Source: Pseudoips prasinana (Eukaryota > Arthropoda > Insecta > Lepidoptera > Nolidae). From it: a stretch of 64,000 nt of DNA. Position numbers and translations under genes: made by a program. The notes below the pieces were generated by a model. That model saw only the letters and a program-made list of their open reading frames with translations, did not search any database and was not told the origin of the DNA. Below, one piece after another: positions 53,493 to 63,655 of the stretch. The stretch is from positions 3,916,001 through 3,980,000 of the forward strand of contig OX621241.1 of assembly GCA_951640165.1 (NCBI GenBank), written 5' to 3'. Positions within the stretch are counted from its first letter, which is position 1. Every line of letters begins with the position of its first letter.

Positions 53493-53729
53493 CTACCTAC
53501 TTATCGTATGGGCAGTGGTTACCCTTGTGTCACAGTTGTTCAAGCCGCCCATTAGGGCTCCGACAAGGCAACCATTGTTGCCTAATGGCTACAACCGGGA
53601 CCGACAGCTTAACGTACCCTCCCAAGCACGAAGATGCTCACAAATTAATCTATTATGGCGAACACCCATTTATGTACTGAGTGCGAGCTTAGTTGCTTAA
53701 CCTTGCCAATCACTGACGGATCGATGAGA
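53493..53729 (-). mobile_element. 5S-SINE, minus strand
   Basis: Inverse copy: 'gggcagtggttacccttgtg', 'gttgttcaagccgcccatta', 'accgggaccgacagcttaac', 'gagcttagttgcttaacctt' (5S-like part). Confidence 0.7.
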
Positions 53730-54085
53730 TTTTTTGTTGTATCATTAATATTTTATATTTCCTCAATACACGTGTATTTTACACGAAAATATCTTGATCT
53801 TATCTTAGTTTAAATTATGGAGGACCACCTATTTATCTAAACTAAGGTTGGATAAGTAACCATATATTAATACAGTATTTGGGATTCTCAGCCTTAAAGA
53901 CGTCGTTCACAGTCATCTTGAATTCAAGGTCAAGTTGGCGTCTAAAAAACTGGATGAACATGACAAAACTAGCCAAACTAGACAAATCGCCTCCAATTAT
54001 AAAAGGCGCAAATACAGCTACATAATATGGATTCCTGCCACCTCTGGCCTAGAGTAAGGGCAACACAGTGAAAGAAGAAGGCAAG
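53730..54085. other. no gene recognised
   Basis: No supported feature. Confidence 0.4.
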
Positions 54086-54185
54086 TGAAGCTGACGGTCC
54101 CGGTTGTAGTCATTAGACAAGAGTCGTTAAGCCACATCAGAGGCCTACTGGGCGGCTTGAACAACACTGACACTAGTAGTAGTAG
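54086..54185 (+). mobile_element. 5S-SINE 3' part
   Basis: 'gctgacggtcccggttgtag', 'agagtcgttaagccacatc', 'gggcggcttgaacaacactg', then (tag)n. Confidence 0.6.
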
Positions 54186-54225
54186 TAGTATAAGTAAATG
54201 GATATAATGTGTATGTTGTCACTTT

Positions 54226-54280
54226 GTATTATTTCTTTAGGTGTACAATAAAGATTATTGTATACCTAAAGAAATAATAC
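54226..54280. repeat. 25-bp hairpin
   Basis: Arms 54226-54250 and 54256-54280 around the loop 'aagat', with one mismatch. The left arm holds 'ggtgtacaataaag', a LINE 3'-end motif. Confidence 0.7.
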
Positions 54281-54398
54281 ACTACATATAAACACAGCTA
54301 GCTATGAGCCGACACTGGCTGATAAAAAATATGTGCATTATAAGACAACGTGGCGTAGGCATTCGTGTGATGATAGCAGGAGCAAAAGCCAATAGGTA

Positions 54399-54532
54399 CG
54401 ATGCCAGTACATCAAGCTACCTCAATCTGTCAAATTTCTCCAATTGAAAGTGAACCTTATGCTTTTGTGAAAATGTTGGAAATCTATAAAAGAAATTTCA
54501 CAGATTGGGGTAGCGGGATGTGTTGGCGTCTG
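54399..54532. mobile_element. TA-flanked foldback MITE, copy 5
   Basis: Diverged ends (CGATGCCAGTACATC / gatgtgttggcgtctg), TA at 54397-54398 and 54533-54534. Ends 184 bp before the lectin start site. Confidence 0.65.
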
Positions 54533-54588
54533 TACGTAGGTAATTGCGATTAATTTGTTTATTCAGAGTAGTTTGATTTTATATTATT

Positions 54589-54598
54589 GGGAATTTTT
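54589..54598 (+). promoter_or_regulatory. candidate NF-kappaB (Rel) site
   Basis: GGGAATTTTT fits the loose insect Rel/kappaB pattern (GGGR-A/T-W-Y-Y-Y-Y) and lies about 120 bp before the predicted start site of a lectin of an immune-induced family. A 10-bp match alone is weak. Confidence 0.35.
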
Positions 54599-54683
54599 AA
54601 TAACTTGTATAACGTGATTATTTATCATTATAACTACTTGTTTTTGTGAATTATCATTTTTTAATTGAAGCCTATGTCGTATG

Positions 54684-54718
54684 TATAAATACTCCAGCGT
54701 CCCTGTTTACCATTCAGT
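54684..54718 (+). promoter_or_regulatory. core promoter of the lectin gene
   Basis: TATAAATA at 54684-54691 and an arthropod initiator TCAGT at 54714-54718, with the A (54716) 32 bp after the first T of the TATA box. The resulting 5' UTR is 40 nt, to the ATG at 54756. Confidence 0.7.
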
Positions 54719-54755
54719 GTACAGAGGTTGGATCTTCGCCGTGTGTCCATAAAAC

Positions 54756-54813
54756 ATGTATTCTAAAATATTGTCTGCGTTTCTCGTCGTGAATTTTTTC
54801 TTGCAACGTTCAT
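54756..54813 (+). CDS. immulectin-like dual-CRD C-type lectin, exon 1 (signal peptide)
   Basis: 58 nt: MYSKILSAFLVVNFFLQRS plus one base of the next codon, then donor GTAAGT (54814). The hydrophobic run after the single Lys is a secretion signal, as expected for a haemolymph lectin. It splices in phase 1 to 55997, making a Cys codon (t+gt) followed by HTWDS. The start was chosen because it is the first ATG after the promoter and the only one that gives a signal peptide. The gene is the sole host gene supported in this window. Confidence 0.8.
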
Positions 54814-55196
54814 GTAAGTCTCCTGTAAAAATATATTATTCTATCAATCTACTATATATATACATCGCTTATTAAAATACAACAAAATCTTCAAATTCGG
54901 TGTATTAAAAAAAGTATTTATCAATTTCAATGACTCAAAAATGTTAAAAAATTGTACTTACTTTTGTTTATGCTTTCTGTACATATTTATCTATTAATTT
55001 ATTTTTTATTTTCAACTGTGAACAGCATACAATATGTTTGATATGAGCAAATAATAGACTTATATATTTACTACGTTAACTAAACTAACATATACTAAAC
55101 AGTTCGTGTAAATATGACTCGGATATCGTAGCTAAATAAATAATAATAATCTATGCTTATACATACTTATTATGATTCTTTTGTTGGTCGAAATAA

Positions 55197-55560
55197 ACGA
55201 ATAATAATAATTATTATTATTATTAATATTGGGACTGGTCCGTCTCTCTCTCTTACCCACCACTGCAACTCCTGTAAGCCTGGATCAACAGTGGCACATA
55301 AGGATCAACGGTGAGCCGAGGCTTATCCCGCGGAATACCTTCAACTGTCCTAGATCGTGCAACGAATTTAATCAGAAATAAACAAGGAGGAGTTGGAAAA
55401 AGTTGTTCAACTTCCCTACAGAGCAAAGCGGGAGACAGAATGATATAAACAGCCTCAGCTCATAAAACTAAGTAGGCCTCATAAAACCGCAACTAGAGAA
55501 GTTAGCTGTTTGCATTTTATTAGTCAGTGACTAGGTAATTTTATACGTGTTCTCTGACTA
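55197..55560. repeat. microsatellite and unassigned repeat in lectin intron 1
   Basis: (ATT/AAT)n at 55200-55230, as at LINE 3' ends, then non-coding 'gggactggtccgtctctctc'. I cannot classify it. A further hairpin lies at 55570-55613. Confidence 0.35.
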
Positions 55561-55996
55561 AATAGCTCATCTATCTTAGGAAATCTAAACGTGTTTAGTT
55601 TTTCTAAGATAGAAGAGGAAGAAGTGATTATATGATTTAATTGTATCTTAGTACTGCTCAGTACTGCTTTATTTAGTTTAATTAATTTTTATCACTAAAT
55701 CGGAAATTGAAAACCTCTTTTAGTGTTTGTTCGCGTACGCCCGTCAACGTTAATATTGCAAAATAAAAAAAGATAATTAAATTATATATTTATCACGATA
55801 TTTTATTTTATTTTTCGTGATCTGAGAAATATTCTAAGCAACTAATTTGAAGGATTTTTATTTAAATCCTTTGTATAGTTTCTTTTTAAAATACTTTGTT
55901 AAACATCATTTTAAATAGAAGTTTCTCAATTCGATGGTATTTTTTTTCTCATACATTGTTGTTGTGTTTTTAAGAGCGATCGATTTCCGTTTGCAG

Positions 55997-56239
55997 GTCA
56001 CACATGGGATTCGAAGGGTTACATTTATATTGCAGACACCACCAGTTTTTATAAACGACACGTGGAGAAGAAAACTTTTTCCGAGGCTTTTTTGACCTGT
56101 TACTCAGAAGGAGCTAGTCTATTTTATCCATTAAACGAGCAAGAGGTTAATTTACTCAAGAGATCGGGCGAACTAGGTTCAGCCATAATCGTCGGAATTA
56201 CGGACCAGTATTCGGAAGGACAATTCTGGACTATTGATG
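55997..56239 (+). CDS. lectin exon 2: first half of CRD1
   Basis: Acceptor 'tttgcag' before 55997 and donor G|GTATTT after 56239; 243 nt, phase 1 at both ends. It encodes (C)HTWDSKGYIYIADTTSFYK, RHVEKKTFSEAFLTCYSEGA, SLFYPLNEQEVNLLKR, IIVGITDQYSEGQFWTIDG. A-x-x-x-C-x-x-x-GA-x-L is the first helix and Cys of the C-type lectin fold, and G-Q-F-W-T-x-DG the mid-domain strand. If the donor is ignored, the frame runs on to a stop near 56316; the clean join to 62984 (DG-ASI) makes splicing much more likely. The partner exon lies 6.7 kb away. CRDs of this type bind sugars on microbial surfaces and trigger prophenoloxidase activation or haemocyte responses in moths. Confidence 0.85.
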
Positions 56240-56334
56240 GTATTTATTCTACTAATATTATAAGAAAGAAAGAAACAAATTTTTATTTTCATAAAGTACG
56301 GAAAACGTTGTTATAAACGTTATAACACGTTAGT

Positions 56335-56640
56335 ATAGCGGTAGCGCATTCAACCGTGGGTAATGAGGTCCAGAGTTCCAATCCCAAGGACCAAAAAGCG
56401 ATTTAGGCATATTTTATCCGTAAAAAGAAATATTCTCAGTATCAGCCAGAACGGGGGTGTGACTTCTGGCTGATACTGAGAAATTTCATATCCTCAGAGA
56501 ACACGTTAAGCCGTCGGTCCTGTACCTGACCTCTTTCCCTCTTCGTCCCATCGGAACATGAGAGTGATTGAATAGAAAGAACCCCTATGTTTGATCACAC
56601 ACATGTGCACTATAATATGTCCTGCGTATATGTTTCGAAA
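56335..56640 (+). mobile_element. SINE-E in lectin intron 2
   Basis: 'gtatagcggtagcgcattc' head, 'aatgaggtccagagttcc' B-box region, 'gaaatattctcagtatcagc', core 'cacgttaagccgtcggtcc' (56501), 'cctgacctctttcc', 'acatgtgcactataatatgt'. Confidence 0.65.
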
Positions 56641-57034
56641 CGAGAAGTATAAGTTAAGCCACACATTTCTTTATGAGCCAATATAAAACTTTTCATTTTA
56701 TAACTAAGCAACGGGAAAATGAGATAGATACACTATTGTTGGTGAATATTTGTGGAAAGTTTTAAAAAAACCCATTTCATTGGAGCTTTGTGAATTTTTC
56801 AGGTGACATAATATATCTATTTATAATAATCTAAATGTTTTTAGGTGAAATAACCACCATTCTGAGTCGTATTTAGAGTGGCTTACATAATATAGAAGAT
56901 AACTAGTGGCTAAGATAGTATTATTCAGACGCTCGTTAATTGTGGCTGACTTAGTAATTTAGATGGGTTTAAAATTTTTAAAGGCGAATAATGCTATTAT
57001 AAAGAAGTCTATTTAATAAGCACCCTTTTGAAAT

Positions 57035-57130
57035 ATATAAGTATGTTTATCAGTGGTTGGTTGCCATAATATTACAGGCTCTGCCTAGTTTGGGATGTGA
57101 TGGCAACGTGTTAGTTGCCCCAAATTATAA
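57035..57130 (+). mobile_element. SINE-A/B tail fragment
   Basis: 'tggttgccataatattacag', 'gctctgcctagtttggga' and 'gtgttagttgccccaaatt' follow the SINE-A/B 3' region. Confidence 0.45.
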
Positions 57131-57439
57131 TTATTAATCAAAATTATGCGTAATAATATACATCCCAGAAAAATATTCCAGAAAGTATTAATAATCCGAA
57201 AAATAATCGTTGCACTAATCCTTCCAATATCAGTATTTGTAAAGACAAACCCAAATAATTATAAATTATTTTCTTAAAAAATCTGATAAGAATGCCAAGA
57301 GAAAAGGAAAAGATAAGAACGCGATATAAAATATATTAAAATCCAATGGATGCACTGGAAATTAAATTACTTAATATGTGATGCTCCTTTAAATCTACTA
57401 ATTGCTATATCTAATATTGCTATAAGTTGAAAGCGAAAT

Positions 57440-59093
57440 CTGTTTAAACCCAGAACATTTTTGGACCTATATTAAGGATAAAACGGGGCGGTGAAAGTTG
57501 TTTCCCGCTGACAATGTCTGATAATAAGACAACATCGTCTAGCGGAGATAAAATATGCGAAATGTTTGATTCTCACTTTGCTTCCGTTTATACTAAATTA
57601 ACCGGTAAAAAAGTCCGTTTATACTAATTTACCGGTTTCAGATTACCTTTCTAACATAGCGAATAAAGTTAAAGGCTCTGGATCAGATGGCATTGGCATC
57701 CCTCCTATATTTATTGCTAAGTGTGCTGATTCATTAGTGGTTCCATTATTATTAATTTACAATAAATCTCTCCGTACTGGCATAGGTATTTCCTGACATA
57801 AGGAAAAGAGCTCCGTTCATAAAGGGAATGAGAAGATCTCATAGTCAATTACAGGCCTATATCCATTCTATCCACACTGGCTAAAGTTTTCGAGTCTCTA
57901 GTATGTCCTCACTTACAATCACACCTCAAACTTCATTTAAGCGACTCTCAACATGAATTCTAGGTCAACATGTACCAATGTTTAATGTAACTTTGTTTGA
58001 GGCAATAGCCTCATTTTTTATTTAAATAGACTGCGGCAAGGATGTGGACGTTATTTATATGGATTTTAGTAAGGCCTTCGATCGCGTTTCTCATACAATC
58101 TTAGTGGACAAACTAAGAGCATATGGCATTACTGGTACGGCCCTTTATTGGTTAAACTCTTACCTACAAAAGCGTTTCTTCTTTGTGACAGCTAGTGGAC
58201 ACCAATCAAGTGTCTTCAAAATAACTTCCGGTGTTCCACAAGGATGTCACATCGGTCCAATTTTATTTAATTTCTTCGTTAATGATATCCCGCTCAATAA
58301 AAAAAAATTCTCTATATTATATGTACGCGGACGATCTTAAATTTTGTAGAACTATTGAATCAGAGGATAATGTACGACTGGACATCGATATGCTGGTCAA
58401 ATGTTGTGATGATAACAATATGAGCTTAAATGTCAAGAAGAGTTACCATGTTAAATATTCCAGGAAAATAAATTCAGTCCTATCTGTTTATCACATTGGT
58501 ACTGATGTCATTAAAAAAGTGGATGAGATCATAAATTTGGGTGTTCTTTTCGACAGTAAGCTGACATTTGTACCTCAGGTAGAAATGGTAGTCAAAAAAG
58601 CTTCTCGAATTCTTGGTTTTGTCGTTAGAAACATAAGAGGTTTCCGTACAGTAGGATTAAAATAGTTGTATACAATTGCCTTGTCCGCAATATTTTGGAG
58701 TACTGCAGTACCATCTGGAGGCCTCACTATTCCACTCATAAGTTAAGGTTGGAAAGAATACAGAAAAAGTTTCTCTGGCACTTATCATTTTCCTCCGGGA
58801 TAGCCAAGAAGAAAAAGTCGTATGAAGCAAGACTAACACATTTCAAAATGGTATCCTTGGATAAACGTCAAGATATAACCGATTGCCTTTTCTTATTCAA
58901 AGTTCGACTGTACACCTTTACTTGAAAAATTAAATTTTAGGCTCCCGCTACATGTCCGCGTGCTCCAAATTCGTCGTATCCCACGAATATGGGCGTAACT
59001 GCATAATAACTACTTTTCAGGGGGCACGTTTTTGTGTTAAATTAAATTAAATATTTTTGAACAATAAACATTATTATTATTATTATTATTATA
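57440..59093 (+). pseudogene. decayed LINE (Jockey/CR1-like) in lectin intron 2
   Basis: NPEHFWTYIK (57455) and ICEMFDSHFASVYTKL (57560) are the linker before RT. GSGSDGIGIPPIFIAK lies near 57670. 58044-58340 gives VIYMDFSKAFDRVSHTILVD, KLRAYGITGTALYWLNSYL and SGVPQGCHIGPILFNFFVND. A frameshift leads to 58231-58665 with the catalytic YADD, MSLNVKKSYH and INLGVLFDSKLTF. The thumb continues brokenly (ILEYCSTIWRPHYSTHKLRL near 58700). The 3' end is (att)n at 59073-59092. Several frameshifts and a small duplication near 57590-57640 show that it is dead. It lies in the sense orientation of the lectin gene. Confidence 0.75.
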
Positions 59094-59629
59094 TGAACAA
59101 ACATGTATTGGTGGTTTGATATAATGTGATTGGTATCCTAAATATCTTTTAGCATTATTTTCAATAAATTATCTTTATTTTTTGTACGCATTTCGTCCCT
59201 TAAATCCTTATTCTCTGTAGTGTTAAGGCAAAGTAGGGCTTGACTTGAGCAATAAGTTACATTATGCCTTTTATCTGCGGAAATGTCGAGGCCACAATCA
59301 CCTTAAAGCCATGTATATATTATTCTGATGCGGGTATTCATTTTTATGTCAAGTGAATTCATGTATAATAACTGTTTTACCATTACTGGGAACATGTGTA
59401 CGTAATAAAAAAAAATATAATATTTAATTCGAAACAAAATCTGAATTTTATTAACATATTTGCTTTGAAAAACATTTAAGCATACCAAGTGAATCGACAT
59501 TAACAAAAACAATTGTATTCATACATAAAAAATATCTATAGGATTAAATATATTTTTATTCATGTATAATAAAACGTCTTAAACAACAAAATAAAAGAAT
59601 AGTTCTTATTATTCTACAAACCAAACAAT

Positions 59630-60600
59630 TGTATTTTCTTAAATGATTTAGTTATTTTAATGTGCATATTATAAGTGGCGGTTATCACACTGAGGTCTCG
59701 TTCAGCTTCGGCTTCATCAGTTGCCTTTATAGTTCTTGCCAAGTTTTTACGTTGCATGTGCAGATCTTGCTCATACTTTTGATGTTTTTTGGGATTTTTT
59801 GATGTTTTTTGGGAGTTTAAAAGGCAATATTAAAATTAGTGTTGACAATATCTTGATATTGGCGCAATGTAGCCACTCGAGATCTATAAGTTTGTGGATC
59901 AACCAGCTCAGTATATAAATCATGAAGTCGCTTCTAAGAAAGTTGTCCATCAAGGTATTATTTCGTTCTACTTTTTCTACAGTAATGCGATTCTACAGAT
60001 GCAAGAGGAAGAAAATGATTTTTCACAACGTCTACAATGATTTCTTTTATCTTCTTTGGTCGATTATGGTGATTTCCCCTCAAATCCAGTAAAATATGCT
60101 CATTGGTCGCAGTATCCAGTTTTTTAAATGAACTTCTTATAATTTTTTCGCTGATTGATAACGTATTTAAAAACATACTACGGCGCTTCCATTATTGATT
60201 ACTAAACTATCGATTCTTGTCGGTGATCTATTGGGACCTTCGGCTTTAAGTCTCTTCAGTTTGTGGCTCTTTACGAATTTTAAAATAAATCCCCACTGTT
60301 TTTCGTGACTTCCTATCTCCCAGAAACAATTAAAAATATGTGTCCTATAATTTTCTTCCAACTTTTTAAAACACTTCTTGGGACAACTGCATGGTGATTT
60401 AATATTCTTATCGGGAACAGTTTCTCCCTTCTGCGAGTGGGGATCGTAAAATTGAAGGTGGACTATCTAAGACGATATCAGCCATTGAAACGGATAGATT
60501 TTCAGATTTGTCACTTACAATTTGGAATTCGGACGGAGGTTCTAGATGGTCGCTATTGGTAAGTTCCGGATTTTGTAGATTCTGTATTTTGGACAAGATT
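59630..60600 (-). pseudogene. decayed copy of a multicopy arthropod protein family of probable transposon origin
   Basis: Minus strand, several frames. N-terminal region 60596-60408. Then KSPCSCPKKCFKKLEENYRT and HIFNCFWEIGSHEKQWGFIL (60400-60300), VCFLNTLSISEKIIRSSFKK (60180), HHNRPKKIKEIIVDVVKNHF, VESHYCRKSRT (59960), then in a shifted frame KRLHDLYTELVDPQTYRSRV and RQYQDIVNTNFNIAF (59940-59810), then KYEQDLHMQRKNLARTIKAT (59780-59700). I recognise the order C-x-C-x4-C / FW-x-x-G / FLNTL / R-G-x-H-x-x-(R/K)P / ESHYCR / Y-x-x-L as a widespread uncharacterised arthropod family with many near-identical copies per genome, hence probably a transposase or its derivative. At least three frameshifts. 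Confidence 0.6.
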
Positions 60601-60617
60601 ACAATCTCACTTGCACT

Positions 60618-60810
60618 ATAGTTACTTAATACAAGCTAGCTAAATATCACTACTATTATAAAAAAATTGGATAAATGTTTTAACATTCTGTATACCTAAA
60701 TATCTGTAATGAGTAACTAGAAATAATAACTGTATTACTACAAACTTGTGCTGGCTATTTACAAGCGCTTTTTTAAAGTCTACGTGAATAAAAACCTTTT
60801 TATTTTAATA
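60618..60810 (+). mobile_element. family-D repeat, short 3' copy
   Basis: 'caagctagctaaatatcact', 'gctatttacaagcgcttttt', 'gtgaataaaaacctttttat'. Confidence 0.65.
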
Positions 60811-62229
60811 TTATTTATTTTATTTTATTTTACTATCATTTTTGTTAGGCTTGTTCATGATGTTTTCAACATCCTGAAAAAATAGAATAAAATTATTGTT
60901 ATCAAAGAAAACTGCCGGAATTCCGTAAGCACCTATAATATGAATTATATCAAACAAATTTGTATGTATTAATAAACAAATATTAAACAGAATTCTTCTA
61001 AAACTTTAAAGAAAAATAAAAATAATAAAATAAGCGTAATTTTCTTGCGGAATGCTAATAATTGTCAAGCAATAGAAAAAAAACCTAAGTGATTTTAAGC
61101 CCAAACCAGAAAAAGCATGAAATTGTGTATTCAATTTGTCCAAAAGGGTTAAAATCATATGAGCGTAAAATATTGTACTTAAATAATAACAATGTGGATA
61201 TTTCAAATGCATCAAATACATAATAAAAGACAAAAACATAATTTGAACGTAGAAGAAAGATACAAACGTAATTAGGGTTTCGTCTCTTCTATACATACGC
61301 AATTTAGCCATTCCATAGAACAGGGCCACAATCACCATTAGGGTTTTGTTCTATGTAAACAGTATTGAAAATTAATAAGTAATTAAAATTACTTAATTAA
61401 GTACAAACTCGTTGATATCATGTTATTTGAACTAAATAAAACAGGAAAATTTAACAAAATATAATTTCAACCCTAAAATCCCTTGAGCTATAAAATATTT
61501 TGATTTACTTATTTGCTATAATCTTCGCCTGTTTTCTTTCATTTACACAATCTTCCTTTCTAATCAATTCCATTCCAATTCGTCCTCGGCGTTTCATTAT
61601 TTATGTCAAATTTGGCGGTAAATTTGATAATTATGACTAAACTTGAGTAGTGTAAGAAAAAATGTTATTTGTTTAAAAATCAGATTTCGCTCGCCATAAC
61701 TAACAATCTCCGCGTTCCGCCGACTAGTGTCCTAACGGCGCTAGCACGCTCTCTCCACGCCCGCGCACCCCCACTACACGCGAAGAAAAAGGGCGTAGCG
61801 ATGATTGTGGCTTTATTCTACGTTGAAAACGTAATGCTTACAGTTGTGGCTTTTTAGAAAACCTTATTATTTTATAACCTGTATCGTTTTATATTGTTTT
61901 TTTGAACTGGTTATATGTGGTATGATAAGCAGAATTGAATTATGCAATAAAAAAGAAAGCCCCAATGTTCGTTAGGGATTCGTAGGATACGACGCAATAT
62001 CACCTCTGCCTCCTCCCCTTCGTAGAACCGTAATATGTGCTAGTTCCGCCATTCCTCGAATCTATAGATTGCTTAATAGCTACAGTGACCTAGTGGACAT
62101 TCAGTTTGATTCGTTTTACAGTTTTAAAAAACTTACACTAAATGCGCTATAATACCTAACTTTGTATGTTTACCAATTTTAAATTGTTATCTGCGTTTAT
62201 ATTATTTTGTATTGTATCTGTTTTTTAAT
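60811..62229. other. lectin intron 2, unassigned part
   Basis: Contains a 110-codon hydrophobic minus frame (61006-61338) and a GC-rich patch (61690-61800) with a 62-codon plus frame. Neither resembles a family I know. The hydrophobic character follows from A/T-rich codons, and I do not call either a gene. Confidence 0.4.
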
Positions 62230-62690
62230 TGCCCGCTTGAGTATATTTCGCCGGACCGTCTCAACTGGGTCGTGTTGAAACCGGTAGTAGATGAACCCAC
62301 TGCGTTTGTTTCGCTGGGTCTTCTCAGTTGGGGCGCATTGGATCCGGTGGTAGCATTAAAGCGCCACCGTCGTTATTAACACAAGGTCCGTCATAATAAT
62401 AATACCTTTAATATAGACAGAACCATTGACAATATGTAGTAAAAATATTAGACTTAAACTAGATAATTAAACATAATCTCTTGACAATAAGTTGATACGA
62501 GCTAGCTAAATATCATTGCTGTAATAAAATAAATTTTATAAATGTTTTCATACAATATGTACCTAAATATCTATGTTACTAGAAATAATATCTAATGTAT
62601 ACAACTATATTACTACTAACATGTTCTGACTATTTACAAGCGCTTTTTTAAAGTCTACGTGAATAAAAACCATTTTTATTTATTAATTTA
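62230..62690 (+). mobile_element. family-D repeat, long copy in lectin intron 2
   Basis: Same 5' start ('tgcccgcttgagtat') as 33889 and the same 3' end ('gaataaaaaccatttttatt'). Confidence 0.7.
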
Positions 62691-62983
62691 ATTTGAAGTC
62701 CTTTTAATTTTAATAATTGAATAATGTGATAGTGTCTGTTTTCTTTGTTTTTCTTTTTGTATCTTTTTTATAATTATGTATGTTTTATTTATACATACTG
62801 TGCTTACCTGCCAGTGATTGTTACACTAGACTTGTTTATAAACATATATATCCTGTAATCTGTAAAAAGTGTAAACAATTGTTGGCGAGCCAATAAATAA
62901 ATAAATAAGGGCTCTGCTAACCATCTGAAGACCCGTAAATTTATTTCCATATTTGTCAGTACATAATATTTTTTTACTTTCAG

Positions 62984-63151
62984 GCGCTTCAATAACTGAA
63001 GTGTACAACAAATGGGCTGATGGGCATCCAGAAGATTGGGTGAATGGTCGCGACGACGATTGTGTGGAGATGGAAAATGGAGAATTAAAGAATGTGGCTT
63101 GCAATAAGAAGCTGTCGTTTCTTTGCAGAAAATCACTGACTCGTTGTCGAT
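62984..63151 (+). CDS. lectin exon 3: second half of CRD1
   Basis: Acceptor 'tactttcag' before 62984, donor GTAAGT after 63151; 168 nt, phase 1. It reads (G)ASITEVYNKWADGHPEDW, VNGRDDDCVEMENGELKN, VACNKKLSFLCRKSLTRCR(C). DDC, VAC and FLC are the last three conserved cysteines of the fold (with LTC in exon 2). Two sugar/calcium signatures are missing: HPE stands where EPN or QPD is expected, and LKN where WND is expected before the VAC cysteine. CRD1 therefore probably does not bind sugar through calcium in the classical way; it may use another mode or serve as a scaffold. Confidence 0.85.
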
Positions 63152-63268
63152 GTAAGTCTGAAGTTTGACTGTGTTTCGTCATGTTTCTCTAGAAATAGGA
63201 TATAGGGAAACACGAACTTTCGTTTCAAAATTCTTGACCCGTTACAGTATAATATTTTGTTATTGCAG

Positions 63269-63538
63269 GTGGAACGTGGAACCCCAACGATTACATTTAC
63301 GTTGCCGAAACTCAAAGTTTTTATAACATTCATGTGTCAAATAAAACTTGGGGAGAAACTCTGAGGACTTGTGTGAAAGAAGGCGCGAATCTCTTCTACC
63401 CAGAGAATGATGAAGAGGCTAAGTTGGTCCAGAAGTGGCGTACGCAGTACCAAAATGGATTGCCCGAATGCCATAGCGATTTTATTTTTATTGGCATTTC
63501 GTATATTATATCTGATGGAAATTTCCTCACTGTTGATG
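63269..63538 (+). CDS. lectin exon 4: first half of CRD2
   Basis: Acceptor 'ttattgcag', donor G|GTAATT; 270 nt, phase 1. It reads (C)GTWNPNDYIYVAETQSFYN, IHVSNKTWGETLRTCVKEGA, NLFYPENDEEAKLVQKWRTQ, YQNGLPECHSDFIFIGISYI, SDGNFLTVDG. It aligns throughout with exon 2 (YIY-A-T-SFY, FYP-N, E-A-L, DG at the donor), showing a tandem CRD duplication, as in lepidopteran immulectins. One extra Cys (PEC) and about 9 extra residues lie before the IG strand. The gene continues beyond the window, where the second half of CRD2 should be found. Reading through the donor gives a stop near 63702 but passes into an RTE fragment, so I treat that as intron. Confidence 0.85.
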
Positions 63539-63562
63539 GTAATTATACACGTGACGGTCCCT

Positions 63563-63655
63563 GGAAGACGCTGGATGCGGGTAGCGTAAGATCAGCAATT
63601 ATTGAGATCTTTGGGTGGGCGGCCTATGTCCAGTCGTGGTGTGTCGGCTGTAAAA
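63563..63655 (+). mobile_element. RTE 3'-end fragment in lectin intron 4
   Basis: 'cgctggatgcgggtagcg', 'ttattgagatctttggg', 'ggcctatgtccagtcgtgg', 'gtcggctg' align with 45966-46047 of the intact RTE. Confidence 0.7.

Noticed and set aside
61006..61338. 110-residue membrane protein on the minus strand
   Set aside because: Hydrophobicity is what A/T-rich codons give. No homology, promoter or conserved motif, and it lies in a repeat-filled intron.
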